Source: Streblospio benedicti (taxonomy: Eukaryota > Annelida > Polychaeta > Spionida > Spionidae). Taken from it: a stretch of 64,000 nt of DNA. The stretch covers positions 56,095,074 to 56,159,073 of the forward strand of contig CM032664.1 in the NCBI GenBank assembly GCA_019095985.1, given 5' to 3'. The notes below the pieces were generated by a model. It did no database searches. It was not told where the DNA came from and saw only the letters and a program-made list of their open reading frames with translations. The translations under genes were made by a program, and so were the position numbers. Below are positions 41,601 to 50,436 of this stretch, in pieces. Within the stretch, counting starts at the first letter, position 1. The number at the start of each line of letters is the position of its first letter.

Positions 41601-44600
41601 TTCAGAATTGTTGTTTTACCCGCATTATCTAAACCAAGCATCAGGAGGCGAACTTCTTTCTCCTTTTGCTTCATTTTCTTTAGAATTGTGAGAAGTCCCA
41701 TTTTGATTAGCTTGTTAGGTTCTGGTTAATATTTCTTACTGTCACATTTGTATTTTCAGTTTGTCATGCTTAAAATTAGATACAATATATTATTATGACT
41801 AATGGAAACCAATTGAAGGCAGTGATAATGGTAATACATATTTTTCTTCAAGGAATCATACACTATGTGAGTTCAAATGTAATTGTATTTAGTGTTGAAT
41901 TACTCACAAACATTTATTTTATAACAAGGAAATATGTTTATGCTGGTCATTCTATACAGAGCACACATACATGAAATGCACTGTATTGATTTGATATTTC
42001 TTTAAAAAAAAGATCTGCACATAATGCAAACTTGAAAGGTTTGTTTGCATTATATTGAATGGATCAAGTCTATGTGCTTGCAAGTTAAAGCATGCTGTTC
42101 TTCATTATTAAACTATTTATGATTTAATTATTAAACTATTTTTAAAATATTTATATCTAATACTTGCCGCTTTTTTGACACACTATTATTATTTGGTTTG
42201 GCATTGGAATTATGTAAAGTAGAATTTTTAAAACGATAATCCATCATTAGATTTACTCAAATAACCTTGGTTAAATAGTAAATATTGAAAAAAACAAAAT
42301 CTGAATTAATTTGTTTATGTTAGGCTGCTTTTTCAGTTTTTATTTTTATAGACAATATTGGGTTGTATAGCTATAATAAACAATTCCCGATCTTAAGATT
42401 ATATTTTCTTTATCTATAAACCATACATATAATTAATAATAAAGACAAATAATTAGAGTTGTGTAAATGATATTTCTAAAGAAAAATTGAACATCACAAT
42501 TTTTCAAAATTTCACAGGTTTGAAGTTGCCACCATTACAGGGTGGCACAAAAATAAAACTGCAAATCAGTATCCATGTCTTTTCAACCTACATGTATTAA
42601 TTGTATTCCTTGCCAATGCTGCTATAAAATCAACTTTTTTTATAATAATAATAATAATAATTTACCTTTCTCACAGGGCACTAAGGCTTTATTGATGAGA
42701 ATAGTCACATACATGTGAAACTTGTTGCGGATATGAGGGAAACTTAATTATAATGAAAAATCTGTTTATCAGTTGCATATACTATTTCAAAATGGATAGT
42801 GGCGTTTTACTGTAGAATAGTTAGTTGAGTTGATGGATTATATCATTTTGCTTAAATACCCTGTGTTGTGCTTGAGTGGCTTTGTCACCAGACTAGCCAC
42901 AATTAAGTCAGAGGGGGTGTGGGGGACGATATGGTGAATCATAATTGTTAGTCTGTCTGGCAAAAATGTAAAAATACATCATTTGTTGCACTATACTTGC
43001 ATATGAAATATTATGTGTAAACATTTAATAATAATATATTCGTATAGGGAAATTGTAATTGCAAGTCCATGCGTATTCTTGTGTATTTTACCAAACTATG
43101 CAACTTTTGCGTCGTCGAATTATTATTTGGTTTGACAATGCCATTATGTAAAGCAGAATTTTCAAAACAATAATCCATCATTAATTTTACTCAAGTAACC
43201 TTGGTTAAATAGCAATATTGAAAAAATAAAATTAGAGTGCATTGATTGTAGAAAGGCTTTAAACCAAAGGGCTAATATGCCCTGTCTAATAATGAGTGAT
43301 GGCTTTGCCCATAAATATAAATAGTTCTTTGCACTAACTTGTTTAAAAGAAAAAGAATGTATTTATTATAAATCATTTAAATAACTGTCTAACAGAAATT
43401 ATTGTGATTTTGAATTGCTAAATTTTAGTATGTTTAGGAAATAATGGTATAGAGCCAATAATGTATATGTCAACACCTGACGTATTCTTTCTGAAGCCAT
43501 TGTCTTACAGTTAAAACAAATCTCACAGTTTTAGACTTGTTGCATCTAATGATGTTTGCATATAGATAACAGATAACTATAAGATTTTTTTAAATATAAA
43601 AACTCATGAATATTCAAAGATATTTTTCAGAGAGAAGGGTACAAATTCTTGATGAGAAATAGTGTGAATTCTTACCATACTACTGTCATGTACATTTAAT
43701 TTGAATAAGAAAATTTCCTTGTGAGAAGATGTTAACATTACTGCATTATACATTTTCTGTGTTTTTTAGGTATTGATCCTCTGATCTGGCAGCAGGCCAA
43801 GTTGGACAACCCCGACCCAGACAAACTGCTACCAGTGCCTATCGTGGGATTCAATGAGCTTCACAACAGACTCAAACTTCAGGAGCAACAGACAGAATTG
43901 CACACTTCCACACTGCAGGTACATTGTATTGGTCAGATTTGGAAGAAAAACAAATGGGGAATCCCCTTGATAAGTTAAACTTTCTATGGGGGTTAAAACT
44001 ATCAGCAAAGTGATAGGCCAAATTTGGTTTTGAAGTTAGATTATACCATTGCAATCGAAAAGTTATTGGAAATTGTTTTTTTTTTCTTTTCTGGTTGTAA
44101 ATCACATGATTTTTTTAAAAGTATCATAGAAAAAATAATTTTAATCTTGTGATCCTTATATGGAAAAGCAGGTAGAATTTTATGCTTGATGAGGGGTCAA
44201 ACTAGGGATGTTCTGCACTCTATTTGCACAATGTATAACTGGTGTGAAAAAAAAACTTTATTTAAGTCATTGGTGTCAGCACAATACATAATGTCACATT
44301 GTAATGGTTGGATTTTCTATGTTTATGTGGCTAATAAATTATAATTGGTTTAGCTTCATTGTGCACATCAATTGTTCTCCTGAGGCTTATCATTCCTATT
44401 TAAATGACCTTTCAAAAGAAATCATTAATTAGTGGATATATTAATTAAACATATATTTTTTTCAAAAAGCAACCATAAATATTAGTGGATACATCAATTA
44501 AATATTCTTCCTCGAGAACACAAATGTAACAAATAGTCTGCCAATTAAACACGAGTATCATTGCTGTAGAGTCTATTAGCTGCAGGTGCTGATCAATATT

Positions 44601-47600
44601 AAAAGCCTGCGTCTTAAATAGAGCAAATTATTGATGTGAGTGGGGATTCCCCAGGAAATAAAAACAGCTATTGACAGGTAGTATATTGTCTTAAATGGTC
44701 GGTTTTAGCTATAACGGGTTATGGGCGGAAATGCCGCACATTGTTGTGCATGCGGGATTTTTTCAGTTAATGCTGCAGCAAGATGCTCTTCCCATTGTAT
44801 TGGTGCAAGAATATAATGACAAATAACATAATATGTATTATCATAAGCGTTAGCATTCAGCAGTGTTGCCGTTGTACTGTTAAAACCGTTTCTACAGCAA
44901 GTTATAGGAAACAAGCGTTTTTTTCAATAGGACCAACAAATATGTAAACTTTTATTTGTAGGATCACTAGATGTAGAGTTGCATTGAAACCCTTTATTAG
45001 CCTATTATTGAATGGCCATTTTTATTTTAAGATGATCAACAATGACATTGCTACATTGCAACGTAATCATAGTGATATGCTGTCCAAAACCGAAGAGTAC
45101 AAACGAAACTTCCTAACCTTGAGTCATCGAGTTTTAAAGGTGAGCGAATATATTAGTTTTAAATTGTTCTGATCTTGAACAAATATATTCTCTCAAGATA
45201 TTCTCATAATATGAAATATTTACTTAAAAGTATCCTTATTTGGTGAATAGCATTTGGTCTCATGTTATTGTTCTTATATTTCTTTTTAGTGCTAGGTAAT
45301 TCTCAAAATAAAATAAAACTAATATATCAAAATATAATATAAACTGGGAATTTAATTTTTAACGTTTTTCGAACTCAAAGGCTAATTTTCAAATAACTTC
45401 TATATAAAATTAATATGAAATATTTAGAAAATGTAGAAATAATGATTCTTTTAAGTATTTCATGAAGTTAAATACCATACTAATGTACTGTAAACATGTC
45501 AATTGTGTAGGTGCTTGTGAAACAAGAAGTGCATAGAAAGCTTGGATTAGGTATCCATGGTGATGAGGAACAACTCCGGGTGCAACTAGAAAACATTCAA
45601 ACAGAGCTCAACGCACCTACTCAGTTTAAGGTATTGTTAACTGTGATAAGTGAATGTTCTAGGTCATTTAATTTTTGATAAAAAATACTTCGAACAATGA
45701 AAGCAGTGTCCGCTGTGTTCTCTTGGGATCAAATACTGTAAAACTAGAAATTTTTGCACACGATTTAATTTACAAATTTCATGGGTAGGTGCAAAAACGC
45801 AAACTTAATATAGTTAGCAAACATTAAAAGGCTGTGTAAAGTAGGGGCAGGATCGACCAAAATCACAAAATTAAACAGTAAATTACTACAGATGAAAATT
45901 GCAAAATTTAATGGCCTTCAAATATTCTAGTTTTACAGTACACATAAGAAACACAAATGTCTTATAAATCACAATGGGTGGAAATTTGCTGCTGTTTTTC
46001 AGGGCCGCCTCAACGAGCTGATGTCTCAGATCCGTATGCAGAACCAGCTGGGTGTGATGCGGTCCGACGCTCAGTACCAGATCGATGAGAACGTGCAGCA
46101 CGACATTCAACTCGTGAGTCTCGCTCACTTGGTCATGATATGGCTGAATATATCTTTATGCAGACTATTATTAGTAGTAGGAATATTCATAGAGGTTAGT
46201 AATAGGTTACTCAACTTACAATTCAACAAATCAACAAACACACTGACTACTACTCCAGAATTGTCACTTAGGTCAAAGGTTCTGTGATGGAAGCCGCAAC
46301 ATCAGTATTTTTTGTTGATTTGTTGAATTGTAAGTAGTAGAGTAACCTATTACTAACCTTTATGCCTGAATATATCGAAACTACAGTACTGATTACATAT
46401 TATAGATGGGGAATATTGCGTACATTCTTCTTCCCAAAATTCTATTCGCCTGTAGCCGGTGTTTTCATTTTGCTACGGTAAATTCTTCAAGCACACCTTG
46501 GATCCAGTGACAAATTCTGAAAAATACGTTGTTTACCTTTAAAATTCGCCTTCTTCGGTTCCACTTCTCAAAATTCGCAAAATTCTCTTCGAATCATTAG
46601 TTTTAAAGAATTCCAATGAGTAATTGACTCTTTGATTCGGATAATTCATAAAATTCGAAGTAGAACGTAAAACAAATTCGTTTTCTTTTTATTTTGCTAT
46701 ATCACCCTGTGACAGTATAAACGCATGTAAATGGGGAAGTTTGTTACCCTTCAGGTTGCATAATGCTATATATGTTGACATGCATACATAATTATTTATT
46801 TTAAACAGGATAATAGTCCAATTAAATAATATAATTAATATAAATATTTAATTGGACTATTATCCTGTTTAAAATAAATAATTATGTATGTATGTCTATT
46901 AAATCCAAGATAAATGATCCTCCATCAAGTTATATATGTTATAGTGTAGCAAATAAACCTTAAAAAGTAATTTTAAATGACACATAAGCAAAATAAAATC
47001 ACAGAACAGTTGTGTGATGCCAGCTCGAGGCCTAAAAACAAATTGGCGAATTAACAGAATGGACTTCATGTGTCATTCTCAAAATTTGCACAATTATTTT
47101 TCTCAGAATTTGCGCAATATAAGGTCATAACAGCATGCAGATTCCAATTATTATGAAAATTTACGGACATTTCACGAACTATGCGAATTTTGAGACGTTC
47201 TGATTTCTTTTCATTCGTGTAATTCGTGAATTTCCCGTATTATCGTCAATGTCTAGTAAGGTGAATAAAATGAGAATTTACCATTTGCAAATTCATTTGC
47301 CTCGATTCGGTCTTTCATTTAGAATTCGAAATGTACGTGTAAATTCCCTGTCTATAGTTCATAATCAGTTCTGTAAATGGTGTCCTGTACAGTGCTTAGC
47401 GCACTGATTGATTGAGATGGGGATATACTCGCGGAGAGAAAAAATTATATTGACTTTCATGTGTTGTATTTAGTAGTTGATATTCATAAATATCATAGAG
47501 AAAAGAGGAACGATGCCTGTTACATGATCATGTTACCAGATAATTGCTTACAATCGTTACTTAGTATCAACTAATATTGAAGCCATTTTTAAGTTTCAAA

Positions 47601-47760
47601 CCTAAAATCTTCAACTAAAATGGCATTTTGCTTTTATTTACAGCATTTAAAGCAACAGCAGCAAGGATTGCAGCATCTCATCTCCATTATAAAAGATGAT
47701 CTCTCCGACCTTAAACTGATTGAACAAGGTTATGCTGAGGCGACTACGCAAAGAAGATGA
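11619..47760 (+). CDS. NUP54: Nucleoporin p54 (NUP54)
   Basis: FG nucleoporin of the central NUP62-NUP58-NUP54 channel complex of the nuclear pore. Seventeen exons: 11619-11679, 13461-13526, 13965-14027, 14322-14378, 16387-16434, 16755-16799, 17179-17268, 17793-17902, 18907-19109, 19771-19958, 38214-38304, 38602-38707, 43770-43918, 45032-45139, 45511-45630, 46003-46113, 47644-47760. About 577 aa (human 507). Residues 1-180 are Gly/Thr/Ser-rich FG repeats in exons 1-8. Exons 9-12 hold the conserved middle domain ([27 protein letters not shown]). Exons 13-17 hold the helical region ([37 protein letters not shown]). Exon 8 is one base short of frame, probably a G-run error. Intron 10 (18.3 kb) and intron 12 (5.1 kb) contain antisense genes. 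Identity is firm. Confidence 0.95.
11858..11948. repeat. Foldback sequence in NUP54 intron 1
   Basis: The left arm TCGCCAGAGCCTCGACATGC... and right arm ...TATGTCGAGACTGGCGA are inverted over about 38 bp around a short centre, with a few mismatches. It could be a small MITE or a regulatory palindrome; the repeated GTCTCGTC core suggests a decayed transposon end pair. Confidence 0.5.
12794..12867 (+). repeat. Dispersed repeat copy, partner at 30-102
   Basis: Matches 30-102 closely and ends at the same GATATGACGATG. Just upstream (about 12740-12765) a CGCTGGACATTTTGGCAG motif resembles 24353-24371 (CGCCGGACATTTTGACAG), hinting at a longer family covering roughly 12440-12870. Noncoding, in NUP54 intron 1. 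Confidence 0.5.
13461..17268 (+). other. NUP54: Array of phase 1-1 FG-repeat exons in NUP54
   Basis: Exons 2-7 (66, 63, 57, 48, 45 and 90 nt) are all multiples of three and all start and end in phase 1, so each opens by completing a split codon beginning with G, most reading GFG. Exon 8 fits the same pattern once its one-base deficit is set aside. The exons look like modular duplications of a short FG unit; any of them could be skipped without changing frame, which would vary FG content. Confidence 0.8.
14483..14932. mobile_element. 450-bp MITE in NUP54 intron 4
   Basis: Left end GGGTGATGTACATTTTGTCA and right end TGACAAAATGTGCATCACCC form a long inverted repeat continuing through CACGCTC...AAAAGTGGA. 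The interior has a long G-rich run near 14840-14875. No coding capacity. The open frames across this G-rich stretch are artefacts of composition. Confidence 0.7.
17368..17526. mobile_element. Pogo/Tigger-like MITE in NUP54 intron 7
   Basis: A clean 159-bp copy with ends CAGTAGAACCTCTCTATTAA and TTAATTGGAGGTTCTACTG and TA on both flanks (17366-17367, 17527-17528). It is the best-preserved example of the AGAACCTCT family in the window, with internal GGTGGTCTC repeats. Confidence 0.7.
17793..17902 (+). CDS. NUP54: NUP54 exon 8, one base short of frame
   Basis: The exon starts after CTATTTAG and ends before GTAGAA. It begins GFGGFGTG in the incoming frame but then reads [18 protein letters not shown] only in the next frame, so one base is missing near the CACGGGACTG segment. 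A fourth G in that run would restore the expected phase 1-1 length of 111 nt. Sequencing or assembly error in a homopolymer is the simplest reading; a real allelic indel is the alternative. All neighbouring exons are intact. Confidence 0.75.
18130..18720 (+). pseudogene. Unrecognised decayed coding-like segment in NUP54 intron 8
   Basis: Two overlapping frames give protein-like text: 18098-18286 ([20 protein letters not shown]) and 18244-18447 ([20 protein letters not shown], then [20 protein letters not shown]). Weaker coding-like text follows to about 18700. The frame change and later stops suggest a decayed retrocopy or transposon fragment. I do not recognise the parent protein. Confidence 0.35.
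20094..25715 (-). CDS. Class A GPCR, biogenic-amine-receptor-like (receptor 1)
   Basis: Seven-helix receptor, 650 aa, antisense inside NUP54 intron 10. Exons in gene order: 25551-25715, 25287-25415, 23912-23994, 23660-23791, 23381-23543, 22737-22830, 22433-22494, 22126-22265, 21201-21345, 21009-21117, 20094-20824; all phases agree. TM1 has GN (N46), TM2 LNLALTD (D74), TM3 begins at C101 and ends HDRY (125-127), TM4 SISWMVTF, an ECL2 Cys (DIQCTP), TM6 [10 protein letters not shown]7 NPFLYAF. The third intracellular loop is very long (about 226-557), and the tail ends in a Cys cluster (CCCCGCC) suited to palmitoylation. Order and spacing resemble histamine H3/muscarinic-type receptors, but the amine-binding position 3.32 is Asn108, not Asp, and the TM6 toggle position 6.48 is Arg576, not Trp. 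The ligand cannot be named. Confidence 0.85.
21350..21800 (+). mobile_element. Decayed LINE reverse-transcriptase tail (Jockey/CR1-type)
   Basis: Plus-strand frames, interrupted by stops and shifts, read [17 protein letters not shown], then [25 protein letters not shown] and finally [17 protein letters not shown]. This matches the usual C-terminus of Jockey/CR1-like LINEs (LEYASAVWDP...VQRRAARW...SFK). It starts within 10 bp of GPCR exon 9 and fills much of receptor 1's intron 8. Confidence 0.65.
24772..24970. mobile_element. Foldback MITE in receptor 1 intron 2
   Basis: Arms of about 80 bp are inverted around a short centre; the shared core is AGCCAAAGTTTAAAAGTTGT on the left and its reverse complement at about 24920-24939. 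Noncoding. It lies between receptor 1 exons 2 and 3. Confidence 0.65.
25033..25130. mobile_element. Fragment of a pogo-like MITE
   Basis: The sequence TACTGTGGAACCTGTCCATT followed by GGGACACC resembles the ends of the pogo-like family (compare 61640-61646 and 735-912). No opposite end was found, so it is a fragment. Confidence 0.3.
25716..28809. other. Spacer between the two nested receptor genes
   Basis: This stretch should hold the receptor 1 promoter and 5' leader on the minus strand and the receptor 2 3' end. Apart from the LINE fragment at 27410-27790 I see no gene. The plus-strand open frames at 25797-26432 give no recognisable protein. Confidence 0.5.
27410..27790 (-). mobile_element. 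Decayed LINE reverse-transcriptase C-terminal fragment
   Basis: On the minus strand 27538-27774 reads [20 protein letters not shown] then [16 protein letters not shown], the same motif order as the LINE at 38930-39855 ([34 protein letters not shown]). Weaker downstream text continues to about 27410 (WLDHVKH, equivalent to WLGHVER). It is a diverged, 5'-truncated relative of that element. Confidence 0.65.
28810..28815 (-). terminator. Candidate receptor 2 polyadenylation signal (AATAAA)
   Basis: TTTATT on the plus strand reads AATAAA on the minus strand, 107 nt past the receptor 2 stop codon. Confidence 0.5.
28922..34676 (-). CDS. Class A GPCR, biogenic-amine-receptor-like (receptor 2)
   Basis: Seven-helix receptor, 800 aa, also antisense in NUP54 intron 10, 3.2 kb upstream (in its own direction) of receptor 1. 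Exons in gene order: 34529-34676, 33616-33756, 33074-33203, 32601-32776, 32201-32404, 31922-32092, 31554-31684, 31143-31289, 30256-31031, 29918-30004, 28922-29213; all phases agree. The N-terminus has N-glycosylation sequons (NNT, NSS, NMT). TM1 GN (N51), TM2 NLAVCD (D79), TM3 from C106 with Asp113 at 3.32 and YDRY (129-132), TM4 GIVWVLV, an ECL2 Cys (EPSCSP), TM5 [12 protein letters not shown]6 [10 protein letters not shown]7 NPFLYAF. The third loop spans about 232-710, rich in Ser/Pro/acidic residues. The TM6 toggle Trp is Lys728. The retained Asp3.32 fits a cationic amine ligand, though which one is unknown. Confidence 0.87.
29289..29332. repeat. C-rich low-complexity tract
   Basis: Long C runs broken by CT. 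It lies in receptor 2 intron 10, near exon 11. A similar C run is at 34101-34125. Open frames across it are compositional artefacts. Confidence 0.6.
34950..36560 (-). other. Unrecognised coding-like remnant upstream of receptor 2
   Basis: Minus-strand frames 34970-35188, 35252-35524 and 36345-36566 have protein-like composition (for example [20 protein letters not shown]), but none extends into a gene and no splice links to receptor 2 were found. It may be an old repeat or leader sequence of receptor 2. No family recognised. The remainder, 36561-38213, shows no gene. Confidence 0.25.
38930..39855 (+). mobile_element. LINE 3' fragment with zinc-finger-like segment
   Basis: The frame 38963-39508 reads a Cys/His finger ([27 protein letters not shown]), then the post-reverse-transcriptase region [22 protein letters not shown] and [14 protein letters not shown] single frame change follows near 39505, after which 39510-39812 continues [32 protein letters not shown] and DRQAWRGRL to a stop. 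The 3' end carries a GATGATGATGATGAT tail. So this is a fairly young, 5'-truncated LINE copy with one obvious frameshift, in NUP54 intron 12, sense orientation. Confidence 0.8.
41055..41060 (-). terminator. Candidate ARL2 polyadenylation signal (AATAAA)
   Basis: TTTATT on the plus strand gives AATAAA on the minus strand, 87 nt past the ARL2 stop. Confidence 0.55.
41147..41701 (-). CDS. ARL2: ADP-ribosylation factor-like protein 2, intronless
   Basis: Small GTPase of the ARF family that binds the tubulin cofactor TBCD and the PDE6D/UNC119 carrier proteins and helps regulate tubulin folding and mitochondria. Single uninterrupted frame of 184 aa, exactly the human ARL2 length, starting [14 protein letters not shown] as in other animals. 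All nucleotide-binding motifs are intact: P-loop GLDNAGKT (23-30), switch I SPTLGFN, switch II WDVGGQ (66-71), NKQD (125-128) and CSAVTGEN. Gly2 is present, as in the family. It lies antisense within NUP54 intron 12. Vertebrate ARL2 is split by introns, so this single-exon copy may be a retrocopy that replaced the parent or coexists with it; no poly(A) remnant or target duplication is visible, so any retroposition is old. ARL3 is excluded by the N-terminus and by the near-complete match to ARL2. Confidence 0.93.
   Translation of the reverse strand: MGLLTILKKMKQKEKEVRLLMLGLDNAGKTTILKKFNGEDINTISPTLGFNIKTLEHRGYKLNIWDVGGQKSLRSYWRNYFESTDGLIWVVDSADRRRIDDCRKELDSLLLEERLAGATLLVFANKQDLPGALSADEIKQILDLDNLKSHHWMILGCSAVTGENLLNGIDWIIDDIASRIFTME
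42165..42300 (+). repeat. Direct repeat unit A in NUP54 intron 12
   Basis: Matches 43105-43232 over about 130 bp at high identity (shared TAATCCATCATTA and AACCTTGGTTAAATAG). The copies are about 940 bp apart in the same orientation, indicating local duplication or two insertions of a repeat. Confidence 0.65.
42641..42661. repeat. AAT microsatellite
   Basis: About seven tandem AAT/TAA units in NUP54 intron 12. Confidence 0.7.
43105..43232 (+). repeat. Direct repeat unit B in NUP54 intron 12
   Basis: Second copy of the unit at 42165-42300; small substitutions throughout show it is not recent. Confidence 0.65.
46193..46360. repeat. Foldback element in NUP54 intron 16
   Basis: The left arm from 46193 (GAGGTTAGTAATAGGTTACT...) is inverted at about 46312-46360 (...AGTAACCTATTACTAACCTT), arms near 47 bp with one small indel and a 70-bp centre. 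It starts 80 nt after exon 16's donor. Confidence 0.65.
46783..46890. repeat. Perfect 46-bp palindrome in NUP54 intron 16
   Basis: Bases 46783-46828 are the exact reverse complement of 46845-46890 around a 16-bp AT-rich centre. Perfect identity implies recent origin or ongoing arm homogenisation. Confidence 0.85.
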
Positions 47761-47971
47761 GAGGACGCTACATATACATAATGAACATTTTCACAAATAA
47801 CTTCAGGCAATTGAAACAACCTAAAACTGGAATATTCACTCAATCACAATGTTCGTACCATACAATTTTTATATGCAGGATGTATAATCATTATGCTATA
47901 ATTTCACTGAAGACTGTTACTGTAGTCTCATTAGAGATCATATAGAATACTCTAGGTCAAAAGTATAATGA

Positions 47972-47977
47972 AATAAA
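47972..47977 (+). terminator. Candidate NUP54 polyadenylation signal (AATAAA)
   Basis: AATAAA, 211 nt after the NUP54 stop, followed by T-rich sequence. Confidence 0.55.
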
Positions 47978-48049
47978 TATGAGTAATCTGTTTTAATACT
48001 ATAACATTATATACAAGATTTGTGAAATATGGTATGCAGCATGTGGTCG

Positions 48050-48354
48050 TATTTTCTTTTATTCTTTGTTCTATTTCTGCTGCTCTAATGCGGTCTAAAT
48101 TAAAATTAAATCTATGTTGGTCCAAATTTTATTTACTTAACTCTTTTAACATGTTTCAATATTACCAGTATCCTTTTCAAATTAAAACATTATTTTGAAA
48201 TTCTAATTTGAAAAGTATACAGTCTGGTAGTATTGAAACATGTTAATTAAAAGAGTAAAGTAAATAAAATTTGGACCAACATAGATTTTAATTTAATTTA
48301 GACCGCATTAGAGCAGCAGAAATAGAACAAAGAACAAAAGAACAAAAGAAAATA
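48050..48354. repeat. Long hairpin downstream of NUP54
   Basis: Arms of about 140 bp are inverted around a short centre near 48197 and are nearly identical; for example GGTCCAAATTTTATTTACTT at about 48120 returns inverted near 48260. A 15-bp direct repeat, AATACTATAACATTA, occurs at about 47995-48009 and 48351-48365. It lies past the candidate NUP54 poly(A) signal but would be in any longer transcript. Confidence 0.8.
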
Positions 48355-48730
48355 CTATAACATTAAATTTATTATTTAAATGAGACGTATCTTATATTCT
48401 ATCAATGTGTGGGCCATATCTTTGCAACCACCTCAATGGAGTGGACAGCGTCAGATGATGGCAGATTGTCTTACGACCGCTGAAGTTCCAAGGCACCCAA
48501 GTTCTTGTTGAGATGAGAAGACAGAAGTGAAGTAGTGTGTCTTCATTTCTGTCTTAAGTGTTACTTATTACTTACCAGTACCAAGAACATACGACTAAGG
48601 AACTTCTGCACTTGTATTAGAACTTGCTTTACTCTGCTCATTTCAACTTGACATAATTGTCTCTAACTTTAAATTATGTGCAAGTAGATTTTTAAGTTTG
48701 GAAGGATTTTAAAGTAATTATGTGTGATGC

Positions 48731-48914
48731 CACTGGCAGATCTAAGTTTTGAGGAAAAAAAGGAAAGGGGGGGGGGGCACACTTATGAATCTGATGGGTT
48801 TCTTACGCAAGATGGAAAAAAAAACCATGCCAAAAACCCTATGAAAGTAAGGTATTTTAGTGGGACAAGAGGGGGCATGCGCCACCTGCGACCCCCACCC
48901 TGGATCTGCTAGTG
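48731..48914. mobile_element. hAT-like MITE with G and C runs
   Basis: Ends CACTGGCAGATCTAAG and CCTGGATCTGCTAGTG are imperfect inverted repeats; next to them lie a G run (about 48767-48777) and a C-rich stretch. Non-autonomous. Between it and 50313 I see no gene. The spacer includes the 3' flanks of both convergent genes and AATAAA-type signals for GALNT near 49978-49983 (minus strand). Confidence 0.6.
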
Positions 48915-50313
48915 GATGGCAATGGAGTTGTTCAAATGAAGTATGAGCCAGTGATTTTAAAGAAGTTACTTTAGAAATGATGAGCAGCTAGAAATAAATG
49001 GTTTGAACAAATGACATCCTTGTTAGGTCAAATCCTTCATCAGATGATTGCATTTGTTGACTTTCTTTATTGACATCTATTTACTGAGTACAGATTTTGT
49101 CATGGATTTTGTTGCTTGTAATAAATTACAGAAACGCAATGTATATACCAGAATGAATAAGTGGATAACCATTTACCATGGCCAGGCGGGTTATGGAAAA
49201 ATGATATTACAGTATTATTTCATGCTCCCCACATCCTAACATTTCTTAATACACGTAAGTTCATAAATGTACCCCATATTTTCAACCCCACTCCTCACAT
49301 TAAATGAAAAAAAATAAGTTTACTTCTTAAAACCTTCCCTTAGTGTTTTTTTCCATACATCTTGGGCCATGATAAATGGTAGCTGATTAAGGCTGTACTT
49401 AAATATTGTTAATATAGTGACACACTATTAACACGGATGATATGTAATGTGATGTATATTTGAATGTAGTAATATGAATGTAAGCATACAAATACAACAA
49501 TCAAAACTGTAATCATAAATTTATATGAATATGCTTTCAAAAATAAACATTAATATTACTAAATTAATCCTTGCTTCTAGCTTACAGACCAATAATTGGG
49601 TCCTCCCTTCCGTCCATCTGGCTCATTACCCTTAAACAGTTCGAATGGCAGGATTGTACAGGATGTTCAAATTTGGTTTGTATAGTTGAAAATGGCAACC
49701 ATTCAAAGACATTTTCACATGGATATAAACACTCCATATAAGGGGCCCCTTCGTAGTTTTAATTGGTCCATATTTGACTATTGCTCCGATCTACAGAGTG
49801 CTCAGTGAATTATGTTCAATTGCTTCTGCACACTTTTAGTTGACCCCTCTCCCAACAAATCATATCACGGATAACCCACTGATCCTGTGCCTCTGTTTTT
49901 AAATATCTCCGTACATTGTACGTCACATATCACAAATTTGGCTTGCTAGTGTTAACATACAATTAAATGTATAGCAATTTATTTTGTTTTAGTATATTCT
50001 AAAATACAATTTCTGTACTTTGCACATGTACTTAGTGCAGTCTGTATAAGGAACCATGGTTCCTTTTTTTACACAAATGTTACTGTTTTCACACAAATAT
50101 TACTGTTCTAATGACTGAAATTCAAAGTACACACAGCTATACAGTAACAATATTCATCCTTAGCATACATCTTGCGATATGCAAGCCCTTTCAACCTAAA
50201 ATTACTCAAACAAATTACAAACAAAAACAATTACTCATCAAATTGCTGATATCTGAGCATTTTTCATGTGATAACACTGACTGTTCTGTAGCGATATAAA
50301 TTCGATTAGTCAT

Positions 50314-50423
50314 TTAACATAGGCAGATCCAGGTTTTCGGAAAAGGGGGGGGGGCGCACTTACGGGATTTCATGAAAATGGCACCCCCCCCTGCACCCCC
50401 CCCCCTGGATCTGCCTATGTTTA
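50314..50423. mobile_element. Short MITE in the GALNT 3' flank
   Basis: Ends TTAACATAGGCAGATCCAGG and CCTGGATCTGCCTATGTTTA are nearly perfect inverted repeats enclosing a G run and C runs. It begins 13 nt after the GALNT stop codon in gene direction, so it should lie in the 3'UTR and could fold as a hairpin. Confidence 0.7.
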
Positions 50424-50436
50424 GGATTGTTTTGTG

